A stretch of DNA of 64,000 nucleotides, taken from assembly GCA_020025575.1 (NCBI GenBank), contig JAHHRW010000006.1:54297-118296 (forward strand), written 5' to 3'. Below are positions 7,814 to 16,440 of the stretch, in pieces; within the stretch, counting starts at the first letter, position 1, and each line of letters begins with the position of its first letter. This stretch comes from Oscillospiraceae bacterium (GTDB taxonomy: Bacteria > Bacillota > Clostridia > Oscillospirales > Oscillospiraceae). A program made the position numbers and the translations under genes. A model generated the notes under the pieces. That model was not told the DNA's origin, searched no databases, and was given only the letters and a program-made list of their open reading frames with translations.

Positions 7814-8695
7814 TTGGCAAAGCAAAAAGGCCTCGGCAGAGGTTTGGGTGCAATCTTAGGTGATATGCCGGAAGATATCTCCGAAAAGTCCGCCTATCAG
7901 CTGCTCCCCATCTATAAAATAGAGCCCAACCCCGGGCAGCCACGTCGGAATTTTGATGAAGAAGAGCTTCAGTCGCTGGCAGATTCCATTTCAGCCCACG
8001 GCCTGATTCAGCCGTTGACCGTTCGGCAGATGGAGTCCGGTTATTATCAGATCATTGCAGGCGAACGCCGGTGGAGAGCCAGCCGTATTGCCGGACTCAG
8101 CGAAGTTCCCGCAGTCATTATTGAAGCCGATGACCGCAAAGCCATGGAATTGGCGCTCATTGAGAATTTGCAGCGTCAAGACCTGAACCCGGTGGAAGAA
8201 GCGCTGGGTTACCAGAGTTTGATTGATGATTTTGGTCTGACTCAGGAAGAGGCCGCTGAACAGGTTGGAAAATCCCGCCCTGCCGTGGCAAATTCCCTGA
8301 GACTGCTGAATCTGCCCCAGCAAATTCTGGAGATGCTGAAAAGTGGAAAACTGACCGCGGGCCATGCAAGAGCGGTTCTCTCCATAAAGAATGAAAAGAA
8401 ACAGCTGGAGGCTGCTCAGAAAATCTCTGCCCTGGACCTGTCCGTCCGACAGGCAGAGCTATTGTGCCGGAACCTTTCTCGTGAACCCGCTCCGGAACCC
8501 AAAAAAGCAACGCTCACCGTTGATTATGTGGCAGAATGCGAAAAAAGCCTGTCCAAGCAGCTGGGCCGCGGCGTGAAGATCGTCAACGGCAAGCGCAAAG
8601 GACGTTTTGAATTGGAATTTTATGGACAAGATGATTTACAGGTTCTGTTGGATGCGCTGATGACCCTGCGGGGCGGCCAGCGTCGTAACTCGTAA
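7814..8695 (+). CDS. parB: ParB (Spo0J) parS-binding CTPase
   Basis: A 293-residue ParB/Spo0J. It binds parS, slides as a CTP-dependent clamp and condenses the origin region. The N-terminal CTPase/ParB domain holds GERRWRA, the central helix-turn-helix is LTQEEAAEQVGKSRPAVANS, and the C-terminus forms the dimer domain. I favour the TTG at 7814 (then AKQKGLGRGL, the usual ParB beginning), with AAAGGA eight bases upstream; the ATG at 7805 touches that site directly and would lack spacing. Confidence 0.93.
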   Translation: MAKQKGLGRGLGAILGDMPEDISEKSAYQLLPIYKIEPNPGQPRRNFDEEELQSLADSISAHGLIQPLTVRQMESGYYQIIAGERRWRASRIAGLSEVPAVIIEADDRKAMELALIENLQRQDLNPVEEALGYQSLIDDFGLTQEEAAEQVGKSRPAVANSLRLLNLPQQILEMLKSGKLTAGHARAVLSIKNEKKQLEAAQKISALDLSVRQAELLCRNLSREPAPEPKKATLTVDYVAECEKSLSKQLGRGVKIVNGKRKGRFELEFYGQDDLQVLLDALMTLRGGQRRNS

Positions 8696-8770
8696 GATCC
8701 ATACATTATATAATATGAATCCGGTGCAGACCCGATTTTGGTCTGCAGGAATAAAGAAGGAGTATGAAAT

Positions 8771-10060
8771 ATGCTGGATATCAAGCTAATTAAAGAAAAT
8801 CCCGATGCCGTCAAGGCCGGTCTTCGTGCAAAGGAAGTGGATTGCGATGCAACCATCGACCGTATTCTGGAGCTGGATGCGCAGCGCCGTGCGCTGATTA
8901 CCGATACCGAGAACAAGAAGTCCCAGCAGAACAAAGTTTCCAAGCAGATTCCCGCCCTAAAGAAGGCCGGTGAAGATGTTTCCCCTATTTTTGCCCAGAT
9001 GACTGAGCTGAAAAATGCCATTGCAGCCGATGCCGAGAAGCTGGATGCAGTGGAAAAAGAATACAGAACCCTGATGCTGAGCCTGCCGAATCTGCCCGAC
9101 CCCGACCTGAAGCCCGGCGGAAAGGAAAACAACGAGCCTCTGCGCTACTTCGGTGAGCCGCATAAGTTTGATTTCACACCTGCACACCATGTGGATCTTT
9201 GCACCAATCTGGGGCTGATTGACTACGAGCGCGGCACCAAGCTGGCAGGTTCCGGCAACTGGATGTACACCGGTCTGGGCGCAAGACTGGAGTGGGCGCT
9301 GCTGAACTATTTTATTGATACGCACATCAGCGATGGATATGACTTCATTCTGCCCCCTCATATGCTGGAGTATCAGTGCGGCGAAACCGCAGGTCAGTTC
9401 CCCAAGTTTGCCGACGAAGTTTACAAGATCGCAAACCCCACCGACGATCGTATTCACTATATGCTGCCCACCGCGGAAGCAGCTCTGGCATCCATGTACC
9501 GGGATGAAATCCTGACCGAGGCCGATCTTCCCAAGAAATTGTTTGCTTACACCCCCTGTTTCCGTCGTGAAGCCGGTTCCCACCGTGCTGACGAGCGTGG
9601 TATGGTTCGCGGTCACCAGTTCAACAAGGTGGAAATGTTCCAGTTTACCAAACCCGAGGATTCCGACGCAGCATTTGACGAGCTGGTCATCAAGGCTGAG
9701 AATCTGGTGAAGAATCTGGGATTCCACTTCCGTACCGTAAAGCTGGCAGCAGGCGACTGCTCCGCATCCATGGCAAGAACCTATGATATCGAGATCCAGA
9801 TTCCTTCCATGAACGGCTACAAGGAAGTTTCCTCTGTTTCCAACGCCCGTGACTATCAGGCTCGCCGCGGCAATATGCGTTTCCGCCGTGAGGCTACCGG
9901 CAAGCCCGAATTTTTGCACACCCTGAACGGTTCCGGTCTGGCTACCTCCAGAATTTTCCCGGCAATGGTGGAGCAGAACCAGCGTGCAGACGGTTCCATC
10001 GAAATTCCCGAGTGCCTGCGCAAATACATGGGCGGCCTTGAGGTCATTGAAAAGAAGTAA
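8771..10060 (+). CDS. serS: Seryl-tRNA synthetase
   Basis: A 429-residue class II synthetase that charges tRNA-Ser. An N-terminal helical hairpin (residues 1-100) grips the tRNA. Motif 2 is FRREAGSHRADERGM-type and motif 3 includes NGSGLATSR near the C-terminus. AAGGAG lies eight bases before the ATG. No T-box leader is visible in the 75 bp upstream. A strong terminator follows. Its place after parB is common in Clostridia. Confidence 0.96.
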   Translation: MLDIKLIKENPDAVKAGLRAKEVDCDATIDRILELDAQRRALITDTENKKSQQNKVSKQIPALKKAGEDVSPIFAQMTELKNAIAADAEKLDAVEKEYRTLMLSLPNLPDPDLKPGGKENNEPLRYFGEPHKFDFTPAHHVDLCTNLGLIDYERGTKLAGSGNWMYTGLGARLEWALLNYFIDTHISDGYDFILPPHMLEYQCGETAGQFPKFADEVYKIANPTDDRIHYMLPTAEAALASMYRDEILTEADLPKKLFAYTPCFRREAGSHRADERGMVRGHQFNKVEMFQFTKPEDSDAAFDELVIKAENLVKNLGFHFRTVKLAAGDCSASMARTYDIEIQIPSMNGYKEVSSVSNARDYQARRGNMRFRREATGKPEFLHTLNGSGLATSRIFPAMVEQNQRADGSIEIPECLRKYMGGLEVIEKK

Positions 10061-10077
10061 AACACATAGAATCATTC

Positions 10078-10106
10078 AAAGGGCAGGAATTTCCTGCCCT
10101 TTTTCT
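10078..10106 (+). terminator. Terminator of serS
   Basis: AAAGGGCAGGAA pairs with TTCCTGCCCTTT over a minimal loop and is followed by TTTCT. Confidence 0.88.
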
Positions 10107-10159
10107 ATTACCACCTGCAAACGTGCGCCCGGTGGCTATGAAATAAATGTAAAAAGTTC

Positions 10160-10189
10160 TTGACATTTTAGGCTCTCTGAATCTATAAT
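10160..10189 (+). promoter_or_regulatory. Sigma-A promoter of the membrane protein/XRE pair
   Basis: -35 TTGACA (10160-10165), 18-base spacer, -10 TATAAT (10184-10189), both hexamers perfect, 58 bp upstream of the start codon at 10248. Confidence 0.8.
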
Positions 10190-10247
10190 CATGTAAAGGG
10201 TATTAAACAGAAAAACCCTATTACAGGATAGCAGGAGGTAAACCCAT

Positions 10248-10577
10248 ATGAAAAAAATAGATGAAATGGACCGGAACATTCAGCTGCGGGCAGAAGAAAT
10301 TGGCTACAGACTAACGCTCATCATTTTATCTGTTTGGACGCTTTACAACTGCTGGCAGACCCTTGTGAATGGCGCAAAATACAATCCTTTTCCTGGACTG
10401 ATTATGTGTCTTGTTGTAAGTGTTCAAAGCCTTTCACAAACGATCATGAAACAAAAGATGATTGCCGGAGATGAAGAATACCACGAACCAAACAGAATCC
10501 TATGGATGATCGCTGCCGGGATCGCAACCGCCGCCATAGCATTATCTGTTGGCACTTATTTCATAGGAAAGCCGTAA
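10248..10577 (+). CDS. Small membrane protein with three predicted helices
   Basis: A 109-residue protein with hydrophobic segments at about residues 22-40, 48-64 and 86-105. The N-terminus (MDERN-like EMDRNIQLRAEEIG) resembles DUF6773-type membrane proteins that are usually encoded beside small XRE regulators. AGGAGG lies before the ATG. The stop is 5 bp before the XRE gene, so both share the 10160 promoter. Function is unknown. Confidence 0.72.
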   Translation: MKKIDEMDRNIQLRAEEIGYRLTLIILSVWTLYNCWQTLVNGAKYNPFPGLIMCLVVSVQSLSQTIMKQKMIAGDEEYHEPNRILWMIAAGIATAAIALSVGTYFIGKP

Positions 10578-10582
10578 CCGAT

Positions 10583-10777
10583 ATGACAAATCTAATCAAA
10601 AAACTCCGGAAAGAAGCAGGATTGCGTCAAGAAGATCTTGCAAGCAAAGTAGGCGTGAGCAGACAGACCATTATTGCTGTCGAAAATGACAAATATGACC
10701 CTACATTGGAACTGGCAATGAAGCTGGCGCGTCAATTACAAACAACCGTAGAAGAACTATTTATATTAGAGGATTGA
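10583..10777 (+). CDS. Small XRE-family helix-turn-helix regulator
   Basis: A 64-residue protein that is almost only one Cro/CI-type HTH: LRQEDLASKVGVSRQTIIAVENDKYDP, ending in TVEELFILED. This compact class usually regulates an adjacent membrane-protein gene. The ATG at 10583 follows the membrane protein stop by 5 bp. An in-frame upstream start inside the preceding gene (10502) would add an unrelated tail and is rejected. The partner gene upstream is its likely target. Confidence 0.85.
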   Translation: MTNLIKKLRKEAGLRQEDLASKVGVSRQTIIAVENDKYDPTLELAMKLARQLQTTVEELFILED

Positions 10778-10788
10778 CACTGTCCCCT

Positions 10789-10822
10789 GCCGTGTATGGA
10801 TCATTTCATACACGGCATTCTT
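10789..10822 (+). terminator. Terminator of the XRE gene
   Basis: GCCGTGTATG (10789-10798) pairs perfectly with CATACACGGC (10807-10816) around GATCATTT and is followed by ATTCTTTT. The next 160 bp show no gene. Confidence 0.75.
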
Positions 10823-10977
10823 TTACGCTGGACGCCTTTCTACATGCCTTATGGATTTCATAATCTGAGCGCAAATCAACATTTAGCAGCAGAAGGTTTT
10901 TTCAGCATCCAAAAGTATAGATTTGCGGTTACGAACCTTTGCGTGTTGGACAATCCAATAGAATTTGTACAAAAAAA

Positions 10978-10988
10978 ATGATAATCAT
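10978..10988. promoter_or_regulatory. ATGATAATCAT palindrome upstream of nfnA
   Basis: This 11-bp palindrome lies 11 bp before the -35 of the nfnA promoter. The identical 11-mer is the core of the operator at perR (17357-17367). It looks like half of a Fur/PerR-type box; binding is inferred. Confidence 0.5.
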
Positions 10989-10999
10989 CAAGATATTCT

Positions 11000-11028
11000 T
11001 TGACAAATACGATCATAAAGGTTATAAT
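11000..11028 (+). promoter_or_regulatory. Perfect-consensus sigma-A promoter of nfnAB
   Basis: TTGACA (11000-11005), 17-base spacer, TATAAT (11023-11028), 58 bp upstream of the nfnA start. All twelve hexamer positions and the spacing match consensus, so unregulated output should be very strong. Confidence 0.88.
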
Positions 11029-11086
11029 CATATCGGTATATTATTATCCATTATTTTGGTCAAGAAGATGAAGGAAGGATCAGATT

Positions 11087-11941
11087 ATGTATAAAATCGT
11101 ATCTAAAAGAGAATTAAATCCCTCTGTCACCATGATGGAGATTGAAGCTCCCTTTGTTGCAAAGAAGGCAAAGGCCGGTCAGTTCATCATTTTCCGTATT
11201 GATGAGAAAGGTGAGCGCGTTCCCCTGACCATCGCCGGATATGACCGGGAAAAGGGTACCGTATCTATTATTTTCCAGAAAGTTGGTTTTGCTACCATTG
11301 CTCTGGGCAATTTGAACGAGGGTGACTATATTCAGGACTTCGTTGGCCCTCTGGGTAAGCCCACCGAGGTCGAAGGCCACAAGCGCGTTTGCGTGGTTGG
11401 CGGCGGCGTCGGCTGTGCAATCGCCCTCCCCTCTGCCCGTGCTTTTAAGGAAGCAGGCGCTCAGGTCGATGTGATTGTCGGTTTCCGCAGCAAAGATATC
11501 GTCATCCTGGAAGAAGAATTCAAAGCTGTTGCTGACAATCTGATTCTGATGACTGACGACGGTTCCTATGGCCGCCATGGACTGGTAACCCAGCCACTGC
11601 AGGAACTGCTGGAATCCGGCGTTCAGTATGACGAAGTTCTGGCCATAGGCCCCATCCCCATGATGAAATTTGTATGCAAGACCACCGAACCCTTCGGCAC
11701 CAAGACCATGGTTTCCCTGAACCCCATCATGGTTGACGGCACCGGTATGTGCGGCGGCTGTCGCGTGACCGTTGGCGGCGAAACAAAGTTTGCCTGCGTT
11801 GACGGCCCCGAATTTGACGGTCACAAGGTTGATTTTGCTGAGCTGATGAACAGAAACAGCGTTTATCGTGGCCGTGAGGCTGAAGTTACCGAAAAGCACG
11901 CCTGCCGCATGGATGCCATGGGCAAGGCTCTGATTCATTAA
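11087..11941 (+). CDS. nfnA: NfnA, alpha subunit of NADH-dependent ferredoxin:NADP+ oxidoreductase
   Basis: A 284-residue ferredoxin-NADP reductase-like subunit. In NfnAB the complex couples NADH and reduced ferredoxin oxidation to NADP+ reduction by flavin bifurcation. The FAD domain occupies residues 1-100, the NAD(H) domain carries VVGGGVGCAIALP near 105, and the C-terminal MCGGCRVTVGG with a downstream Cys binds a [2Fe-2S] cluster. GAAGGA precedes the ATG. nfnB follows after 17 bp. The similar DHOD electron-transfer subunit is less likely because the partner here is NfnB, not PyrD. Confidence 0.9.
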   Translation: MYKIVSKRELNPSVTMMEIEAPFVAKKAKAGQFIIFRIDEKGERVPLTIAGYDREKGTVSIIFQKVGFATIALGNLNEGDYIQDFVGPLGKPTEVEGHKRVCVVGGGVGCAIALPSARAFKEAGAQVDVIVGFRSKDIVILEEEFKAVADNLILMTDDGSYGRHGLVTQPLQELLESGVQYDEVLAIGPIPMMKFVCKTTEPFGTKTMVSLNPIMVDGTGMCGGCRVTVGGETKFACVDGPEFDGHKVDFAELMNRNSVYRGREAEVTEKHACRMDAMGKALIH

Positions 11942-11958
11942 TAGGAGGGATTGCGAAA

Positions 11959-13344
11959 ATGGCTAACATGACTCTGACCAAAACTCCCATGCCTGAGCAG
12001 GATCCTCAGGTGCGTGCCCATAATTTTAAGGAAGTGACTCTGGGTTATACCCCGGAAATGGCAATGGAAGAAGCCGGCCGCTGCCTGAAGTGTAAGAACC
12101 CCAAGTGTGTTGAGGGCTGCCCCGTCAATGTGCGCATTCCGGAATTTATCGGTAAGGTTGCCGAGGGCGATTTCAAAACTGCTTACGAGATTATCACTTC
12201 CACCAATGCCCTGCCCGCCCTGTCCGGCCGTGTATGTCCTCAGGAAACCCAGTGCGAAGCCCGCTGTGTCCGTGGAATCAAGGGTGAGCCTGTTGCAATT
12301 GGTCGTCTGGAGCGTTTTGTTGCGGACTGGTACCGTGAAAATATCAACGAAATGCCTTCTAAAGTTGCATCCAACGGCATGAAGGTTGCGGTTGTCGGTT
12401 CCGGTCCTGCCGGTATGACCTGTGCAAGCGATCTGGCAGGTCGCGGTTACGAAGTTTCCATGTTTGAAGCTCTGCACACCGCAGGCGGCGTTCTGGTTTA
12501 TGGTATTCCCGAATTCCGTCTGCCCAAGGCCATTGTTGCAAACGAGGTCAAAAAGCTGGAAGCGCAGGGCGTTAAGGTCATGACCAACATGGTAATAGGC
12601 CGCGTTCTGACCATCGACGAGTTGTTTGAGATGGGATTTCAGGCTGTATTTGTGGGTTCCGGTGCAGGTCTGCCCATGTTTATGAACATTCCCGGCGAAA
12701 GCTTGAAGGGTGTTATGTCCGCCAACGAATATCTGACCCGTACCAACCTGATGAAGGCATACGAGGAAGAGTACGATACCCCCATCATCCAGAGTAAAGC
12801 GGTTGCCGTTGTTGGCGGCGGTAATGTTGCAATGGATGCTGCCCGCTGCGCAATGCGACTGGGTGCCGAGCATGTTTATGTCGTATATCGTCGTGGCGAG
12901 GCTGAAATGCCCGCGCGTCTGGAAGAGCAGCATCACGCAAAAGCTGAGGGCATCGAGTTCAAGACCCTGTGCAATCCCACCGAAATCATTGCGGATGAAA
13001 ATGGCCGTGCCTGCGGCATGAAGTGTGTCCGCATGGAACTGGGTGAGCCTGATGCGTCCGGTCGCCGTCGTCCCATTGAAATTCCCAATTCCGAGTTTAC
13101 CCTTGACGTGGATACCGTTATCATGAGCTTGGGCACCAGCCCCAACCCCCTGATTCGCTCCACCACTCCGGGTCTGGAAACCAACCGCAAGGGCTGTCTG
13201 ATCGTCAACGAAGACGAAATGACCACCCGTGAGGGCGTTTTCGCCGGTGGTGATGCTGTCACCGGTGCTGCTACCGTGATTCTGGCCATGGGTGCCGGTA
13301 AGAAGGGCGCTGCATCCATCGACGCATTCTTGAAGAAGAACTGA
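11959..13344 (+). CDS. nfnB: NfnB, beta subunit (glutamate-synthase small-subunit-like)
   Basis: A 461-residue flavoprotein. The N-terminal Cys-rich part (CLKCKNPKCVEGCPVNVRIP) binds [4Fe-4S] clusters. VAVVGSGPAGMTCASDLAGR is the FAD site (about residue 138), and AVVGGGNVAMDAARCAMRLG is the NADP(H) site. It holds the bifurcating FAD of NfnAB. It is often labelled gltA or glutamate synthase, but no large glutamate-synthase subunit is nearby and nfnA is immediately upstream. AGGAGG precedes the ATG at the normal distance. Confidence 0.9.
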   Translation: MANMTLTKTPMPEQDPQVRAHNFKEVTLGYTPEMAMEEAGRCLKCKNPKCVEGCPVNVRIPEFIGKVAEGDFKTAYEIITSTNALPALSGRVCPQETQCEARCVRGIKGEPVAIGRLERFVADWYRENINEMPSKVASNGMKVAVVGSGPAGMTCASDLAGRGYEVSMFEALHTAGGVLVYGIPEFRLPKAIVANEVKKLEAQGVKVMTNMVIGRVLTIDELFEMGFQAVFVGSGAGLPMFMNIPGESLKGVMSANEYLTRTNLMKAYEEEYDTPIIQSKAVAVVGGGNVAMDAARCAMRLGAEHVYVVYRRGEAEMPARLEEQHHAKAEGIEFKTLCNPTEIIADENGRACGMKCVRMELGEPDASGRRRPIEIPNSEFTLDVDTVIMSLGTSPNPLIRSTTPGLETNRKGCLIVNEDEMTTREGVFAGGDAVTGAATVILAMGAGKKGAASIDAFLKKN

Positions 13345-13361
13345 TTTTTACATGACATATT

Positions 13362-13403
13362 ATCCCCTTCCGGTTCGTACAATCAACCGGGAGGGGATTT
13401 TTT
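13362..13403 (+). terminator. Terminator of nfnAB that also covers the next gene's ribosome-binding site
   Basis: ATCCCCTTCCGGTT pairs with AACCGGGAGGGGAT and is followed by TTTTTT ending right at the ATG (13404). The 3' arm is the only Shine-Dalgarno of the deacetylase gene (GGGAGGGG), so hairpin formation would both stop transcription and mask that site in read-through RNA. Confidence 0.75.
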
Positions 13404-14177
13404 ATGAAGAAATTGGACATCATCATCGTCGTATTGGCGGTTGTACTATGTGCGGTCCTTTTGGTCATGAATTTTACAGGATCGGTACTGGAAACCGGAA
13501 ACTGGGGACTGTCTTTTCAAGTAGAGGGGCAACCACCTGCTGGCCCTGCCAGCGCATCTGAACTGAAGAAATATGACGGATATTATTTGGGAAATACGGA
13601 AGAAAAGGTTATTTACCTGACTTTTGACTCTGGATATGAAAACGGCTGCACCGCTCAAATACTGGACGCGCTGAAAAAACATCAAGTGCCTGCCACCTTC
13701 TTTCTCGTAGGAAACTACATTGAAAGAAATGCAGATTTGGTGCGCCGAATGATTGACGAAGGACATATGGTGGGAAATCATACCATGCATCATCCGGACA
13801 TGAGCAAGAAAACGGATTTTGACACATTTTCCAAGGAACTGAACGATCTAGCCGCACTATATAAGGAAAAAACCGGTCAAGAAATCAACAAATACTACCG
13901 TCCGCCACAGGGTATTTATAGTCAGGAAAATCTGGAAATGGCACAAAAACTGGGCTACAAAACCATTTTCTGGAGTTTAGCATACGCAGACTGGGATAAT
14001 GACAAGCAGCCCAGCCACGATCAGGCCATGGAAAAACTCACCAGCCGTATTCATAACGGCGCAATTGTGCTGCTGCACTCCACTTCCAAGACCAATGCAG
14101 AGATTCTGGATGAAATTCTCACCAAATGGGAGGAAATGGGTTATCATTTTGCGTCTCTCAATGATCTTCCTGCATAA
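13404..14177 (+). CDS. Polysaccharide deacetylase (PdaA-like)
   Basis: A 257-residue carbohydrate esterase family 4 enzyme with an N-terminal membrane anchor (residues 5-25), acting on the outside of the cell or in the forespore compartment. Motifs: TFDSGYENG (catalytic Asp), HTMHHP (metal His pair), YYRPPQGIYS and IVLLHS. GYEN with the HTMHHP block fits the delta-lactam-forming PdaA group, which de-N-acetylates muramic acid in spore cortex. The start is ATG 13404 with GGGAGGGG inside the preceding hairpin. Confidence 0.85.
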   Translation: MKKLDIIIVVLAVVLCAVLLVMNFTGSVLETGNWGLSFQVEGQPPAGPASASELKKYDGYYLGNTEEKVIYLTFDSGYENGCTAQILDALKKHQVPATFFLVGNYIERNADLVRRMIDEGHMVGNHTMHHPDMSKKTDFDTFSKELNDLAALYKEKTGQEINKYYRPPQGIYSQENLEMAQKLGYKTIFWSLAYADWDNDKQPSHDQAMEKLTSRIHNGAIVLLHSTSKTNAEILDEILTKWEEMGYHFASLNDLPA

Positions 14178-14225
14178 AGATACGGCAAACAACAGAGCCT
14201 TCCATATAGCGGAATATTTTCAAAA

Positions 14226-14241
14226 TGTTTCACGTGGAACA
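14226..14241. promoter_or_regulatory. parS site 3 (ParB binding)
   Basis: TGTTTCACGTGGAACA; its complement, TGTTCCACGTGAAACA, is the canonical Bacillus parS. It lies between pdaA and remB, about 7.3 kb from sites 1 and 2 and 7.8 kb left of oriC. Confidence 0.93.
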
Positions 14242-14260
14242 TTTTCAAAATGGATATGAA

Positions 14261-14306
14261 AAATGAGCGATATCATGCGCCATGGGGCGCATGATATCGC
14301 TCATTT
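14261..14306. terminator. Bidirectional terminator with a perfect 21-bp stem
   Basis: AAATGAGCGATATCATGCGC plus C (14261-14281) pairs with its exact complement at 14286-14306 around ATGG. Leftward it ends in CATTTTTC, rightward in TTTCATTC. It separates the convergent pdaA and remB-hisS transcripts. Confidence 0.85.
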
Positions 14307-14322
14307 CATTCTGTAAAATTGC

Positions 14323-14565
14323 TTATTTCAGGCGTTTTTCCAAGGTTGCTGCATTGTATTCTGTTAAATACAGCTTGGGAATGCCATATTCTGCCGTTAA
14401 AATAAAGGATTTTGGCAGCTCATCACAGGGAACCACCTGTCCTTCCTTCTCCGCAGCATTCAAAAATTCTCGGGTTTTATAGGACGTCGAGGTGTTATCC
14501 AGATCAAAGATTCCAATGATCGAACTGTCCCGGACTGCCATGTCCTGACCAATTGACAAATACAT
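14323..14565 (-). CDS. RemB-like extracellular matrix regulator (DUF370 family)
   Basis: An 80-residue protein of the RemA/RemB (DUF370) family, small DNA-binding regulators of biofilm matrix genes in Bacillus. It begins MYLSIGQDMAVRDSSIIGIF and contains DLDNTSTSYKTREFL. In Bacillus, remB (yaaB) lies by recF-gyrB; here it directly follows hisS (1 bp between stop and start), its ribosome-binding site GGAGA being inside the hisS end. Role in this anaerobe is inferred from the family. Confidence 0.78.
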   Translation of the reverse strand: MYLSIGQDMAVRDSSIIGIFDLDNTSTSYKTREFLNAAEKEGQVVPCDELPKSFILTAEYGIPKLYLTEYNAATLEKRLK

Positions 14566-14566
14566 C

Positions 14567-15925
14567 TTATTTCTCCAAAATCAGGTTGCAGGATGCAGTC
14601 TCCTTCAGATCTTCCAGAATCAGCTCTGCAGCTTCCTCCGCAGTCACGGTCACCTGAACACCGCTGCGCAAATCCTTAACGGAGCACTTCCCTGCTGCAA
14701 TCTCATCTTCACCCAACAGGACTGCATAAGGAACGCCCAATTTGTCTGCATAGCTCATTTTCTGCTTAAATTTCTTCTGCTCGCCGTAAACCTGAACCCG
14801 AATTCCACTGTTTCGCAGACTCTGCGCCAGCGCAATAGCAGCAGTCCGCTCGGTGGTCATGGGAATCACCAGCGCATCCGCAGGTGCACTGTTTACCTCA
14901 GGATTCAGAAGTCCCTGCTCGTCCAGAACATAGAACAACCGGGTCAAACCAATGGAAATACCCACACCGGGCAGGGGTCTATCAATATAATAGCCTGCCA
15001 AATTATCATAACGACCACCGGAGCAAACAGAACCGATTTCCGGGTGATCCAGCAGTGTGGTTTCGTAAACGGTGCCGGTATAGTAGTCCAGACCTCTTGC
15101 AATGGTCAAATCCACCGCAAAATTCTCCTCGGGAACACCAAAGGCAGCCAGATTTTCGGTTACAGCCTTCAATTCTTCCAGACCCGTGTCAAATACTTCG
15201 TTACAACCACGATAGTCTTCCAGCGCATTCAAAACCTGCGTATTGCTGCCGGAAATGGCAATAAACTTCAGGATTTCGTCAGATTCTTCCTGAGAAAGGC
15301 CGCAATCTTCCATCAGAATAGTGCGAACCTTGTCTGCGCCGATCTTATCCAACTTGTCCACGGTACGCATAATCTCTCCCGACTTTTCAGACAAATTGAG
15401 CATACCATAGAAACCATTCAGAATTTTACGGTTATTGACCCGAATCTGAAAACGAGACAGGCCAAATGCCTTGAAAATATTGTAAATAATGGAGGGAATC
15501 TCCGCCTCATTCAGAATATCCAGCTTACCGTCGCCTACAATGTCGATATCAGACTGATAGAATTCCCGGAAACGGCCACGCTGAGCACGCTCACCCCGGT
15601 AAACTTTTCCAATCTGATAACGGCGGAACGGGAAAGCAAGCTCATTATAATGCAGTGCCACGTATTTTGCCAGGGGAACCGTCAAATCAAAACGCAGTGC
15701 CAAATCAGAATCGCCCTTGGCAAAACGGTAAATTTGCTTTTCCGTCTCCCCGCCTCCCTTGGCAAGCAGGATCTGCGCATCTTCAATAATGGGCGTGTCC
15801 AATGGGGCAAATCCGTACAGGGCATAGGTTTTGCGCAGAATCTCCATCATGCGCTCCATTTTTGCCTGTTTTTCGGGAAGTAATTCCATAAAACCGGACA
15901 GCGTCCGGGGTCTGATAATATCCAT
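14567..15925 (-). CDS. hisS: Histidyl-tRNA synthetase
   Basis: A 452-residue class II synthetase. Class II motif 2 is RYQIGKVYRGERAQRGRFREF (read as two adjoining halves), the His-specific blocks are ARGLDYYTGTVYE and GGRYDNL, and the C-terminal anticodon-binding domain ends near residue 430. AAAGGA lies ten bases before the ATG. It is the product's own tRNA-His that lies at 776. No T-box is visible in the 80 bp upstream. Confidence 0.95.
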   Translation of the reverse strand: MDIIRPRTLSGFMELLPEKQAKMERMMEILRKTYALYGFAPLDTPIIEDAQILLAKGGGETEKQIYRFAKGDSDLALRFDLTVPLAKYVALHYNELAFPFRRYQIGKVYRGERAQRGRFREFYQSDIDIVGDGKLDILNEAEIPSIIYNIFKAFGLSRFQIRVNNRKILNGFYGMLNLSEKSGEIMRTVDKLDKIGADKVRTILMEDCGLSQEESDEILKFIAISGSNTQVLNALEDYRGCNEVFDTGLEELKAVTENLAAFGVPEENFAVDLTIARGLDYYTGTVYETTLLDHPEIGSVCSGGRYDNLAGYYIDRPLPGVGISIGLTRLFYVLDEQGLLNPEVNSAPADALVIPMTTERTAAIALAQSLRNSGIRVQVYGEQKKFKQKMSYADKLGVPYAVLLGEDEIAAGKCSVKDLRSGVQVTVTAEEAAELILEDLKETASCNLILEK

Positions 15926-15953
15926 AAATCTCTATTCCTTTCTATATAAGAAA

Positions 15954-15984
15954 TACCGCCCGCCTGAAAAGGGTGGGCGGCATA
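15954..15984 (-). terminator. Terminator between mgsA and hisS
   Basis: Leftward, TGCCGCCCACC pairs with GGCGGGCGGT-type bases around CTTTTCA, followed by ATTTCTT. It lies 23 bp after the mgsA stop, so hisS probably has its own promoter. Confidence 0.65.
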
Positions 15985-16006
15985 ATGTTTTACTCATGCG
16001 CAAGAA

Positions 16007-16420
16007 TCAATATCTGGGCTTTGTATGGAGCATTTCTCTCCAATCCAGGTCGCCACGCTGCAGACCCATGATTGCCATTTCGGCGCTGGCCAAATTGGTG
16101 GCAATGGGCACATTGTGCTTGTCACAGTGACGGATGGTCTCGATCATCTGGGCATCGTCCCAGGGATCTGTGGTATTGGGGTCTGTAAACAGCAGCACCA
16201 AATCGATCTCATTATATGCAATTCGAGCATTGATCTGCTGGTGGCCGCCCTGCTTGTGGCTGAGCAGCATGGTAATGGGCAAACCGGTATTATCCGCAAT
16301 CAGACGGCCGGTGGTTGCAGTCGCAAACAAATTATGCTTGGAGAGGATGCTTTTATAAGCGGTACAGAACTGGACCATCAGTTCTTTTTTCTTATCATGA
16401 GCCAAAAATGCAATGTTCAC
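16007..16420 (-). CDS. mgsA: Methylglyoxal synthase
   Basis: A 137-residue enzyme converting dihydroxyacetone phosphate to methylglyoxal and phosphate, a bypass of lower glycolysis. The family blocks FLAHDKKK, TTGRLI, HKQGGHQQI and FTDPNTTDPW with NLASAE are all present; the catalytic Asp is in the LFTDP/DPWDD region. The start is GTG at 16420 with AAGGAG nine bases upstream. minD lies 20 bp upstream; minD with mgsA is a conserved Clostridia neighbourhood. Confidence 0.93.
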   Translation of the reverse strand: MNIAFLAHDKKKELMVQFCTAYKSILSKHNLFATATTGRLIADNTGLPITMLLSHKQGGHQQINARIAYNEIDLVLLFTDPNTTDPWDDAQMIETIRHCDKHNVPIATNLASAEMAIMGLQRGDLDWREMLHTKPRY

Positions 16421-16440
16421 GGATCTTCACTCCTTATACA

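Noticed and set aside
10796..10981. Possible 61-codon gene after the XRE terminator
   Set aside because: It begins inside the terminator, has no ribosome-binding site and a composition unlike its neighbours.
15926..16006. T-box leader before hisS
   Set aside because: Only 80 bp with one simple terminator; no specifier or antiterminator pattern. The same holds before serS.
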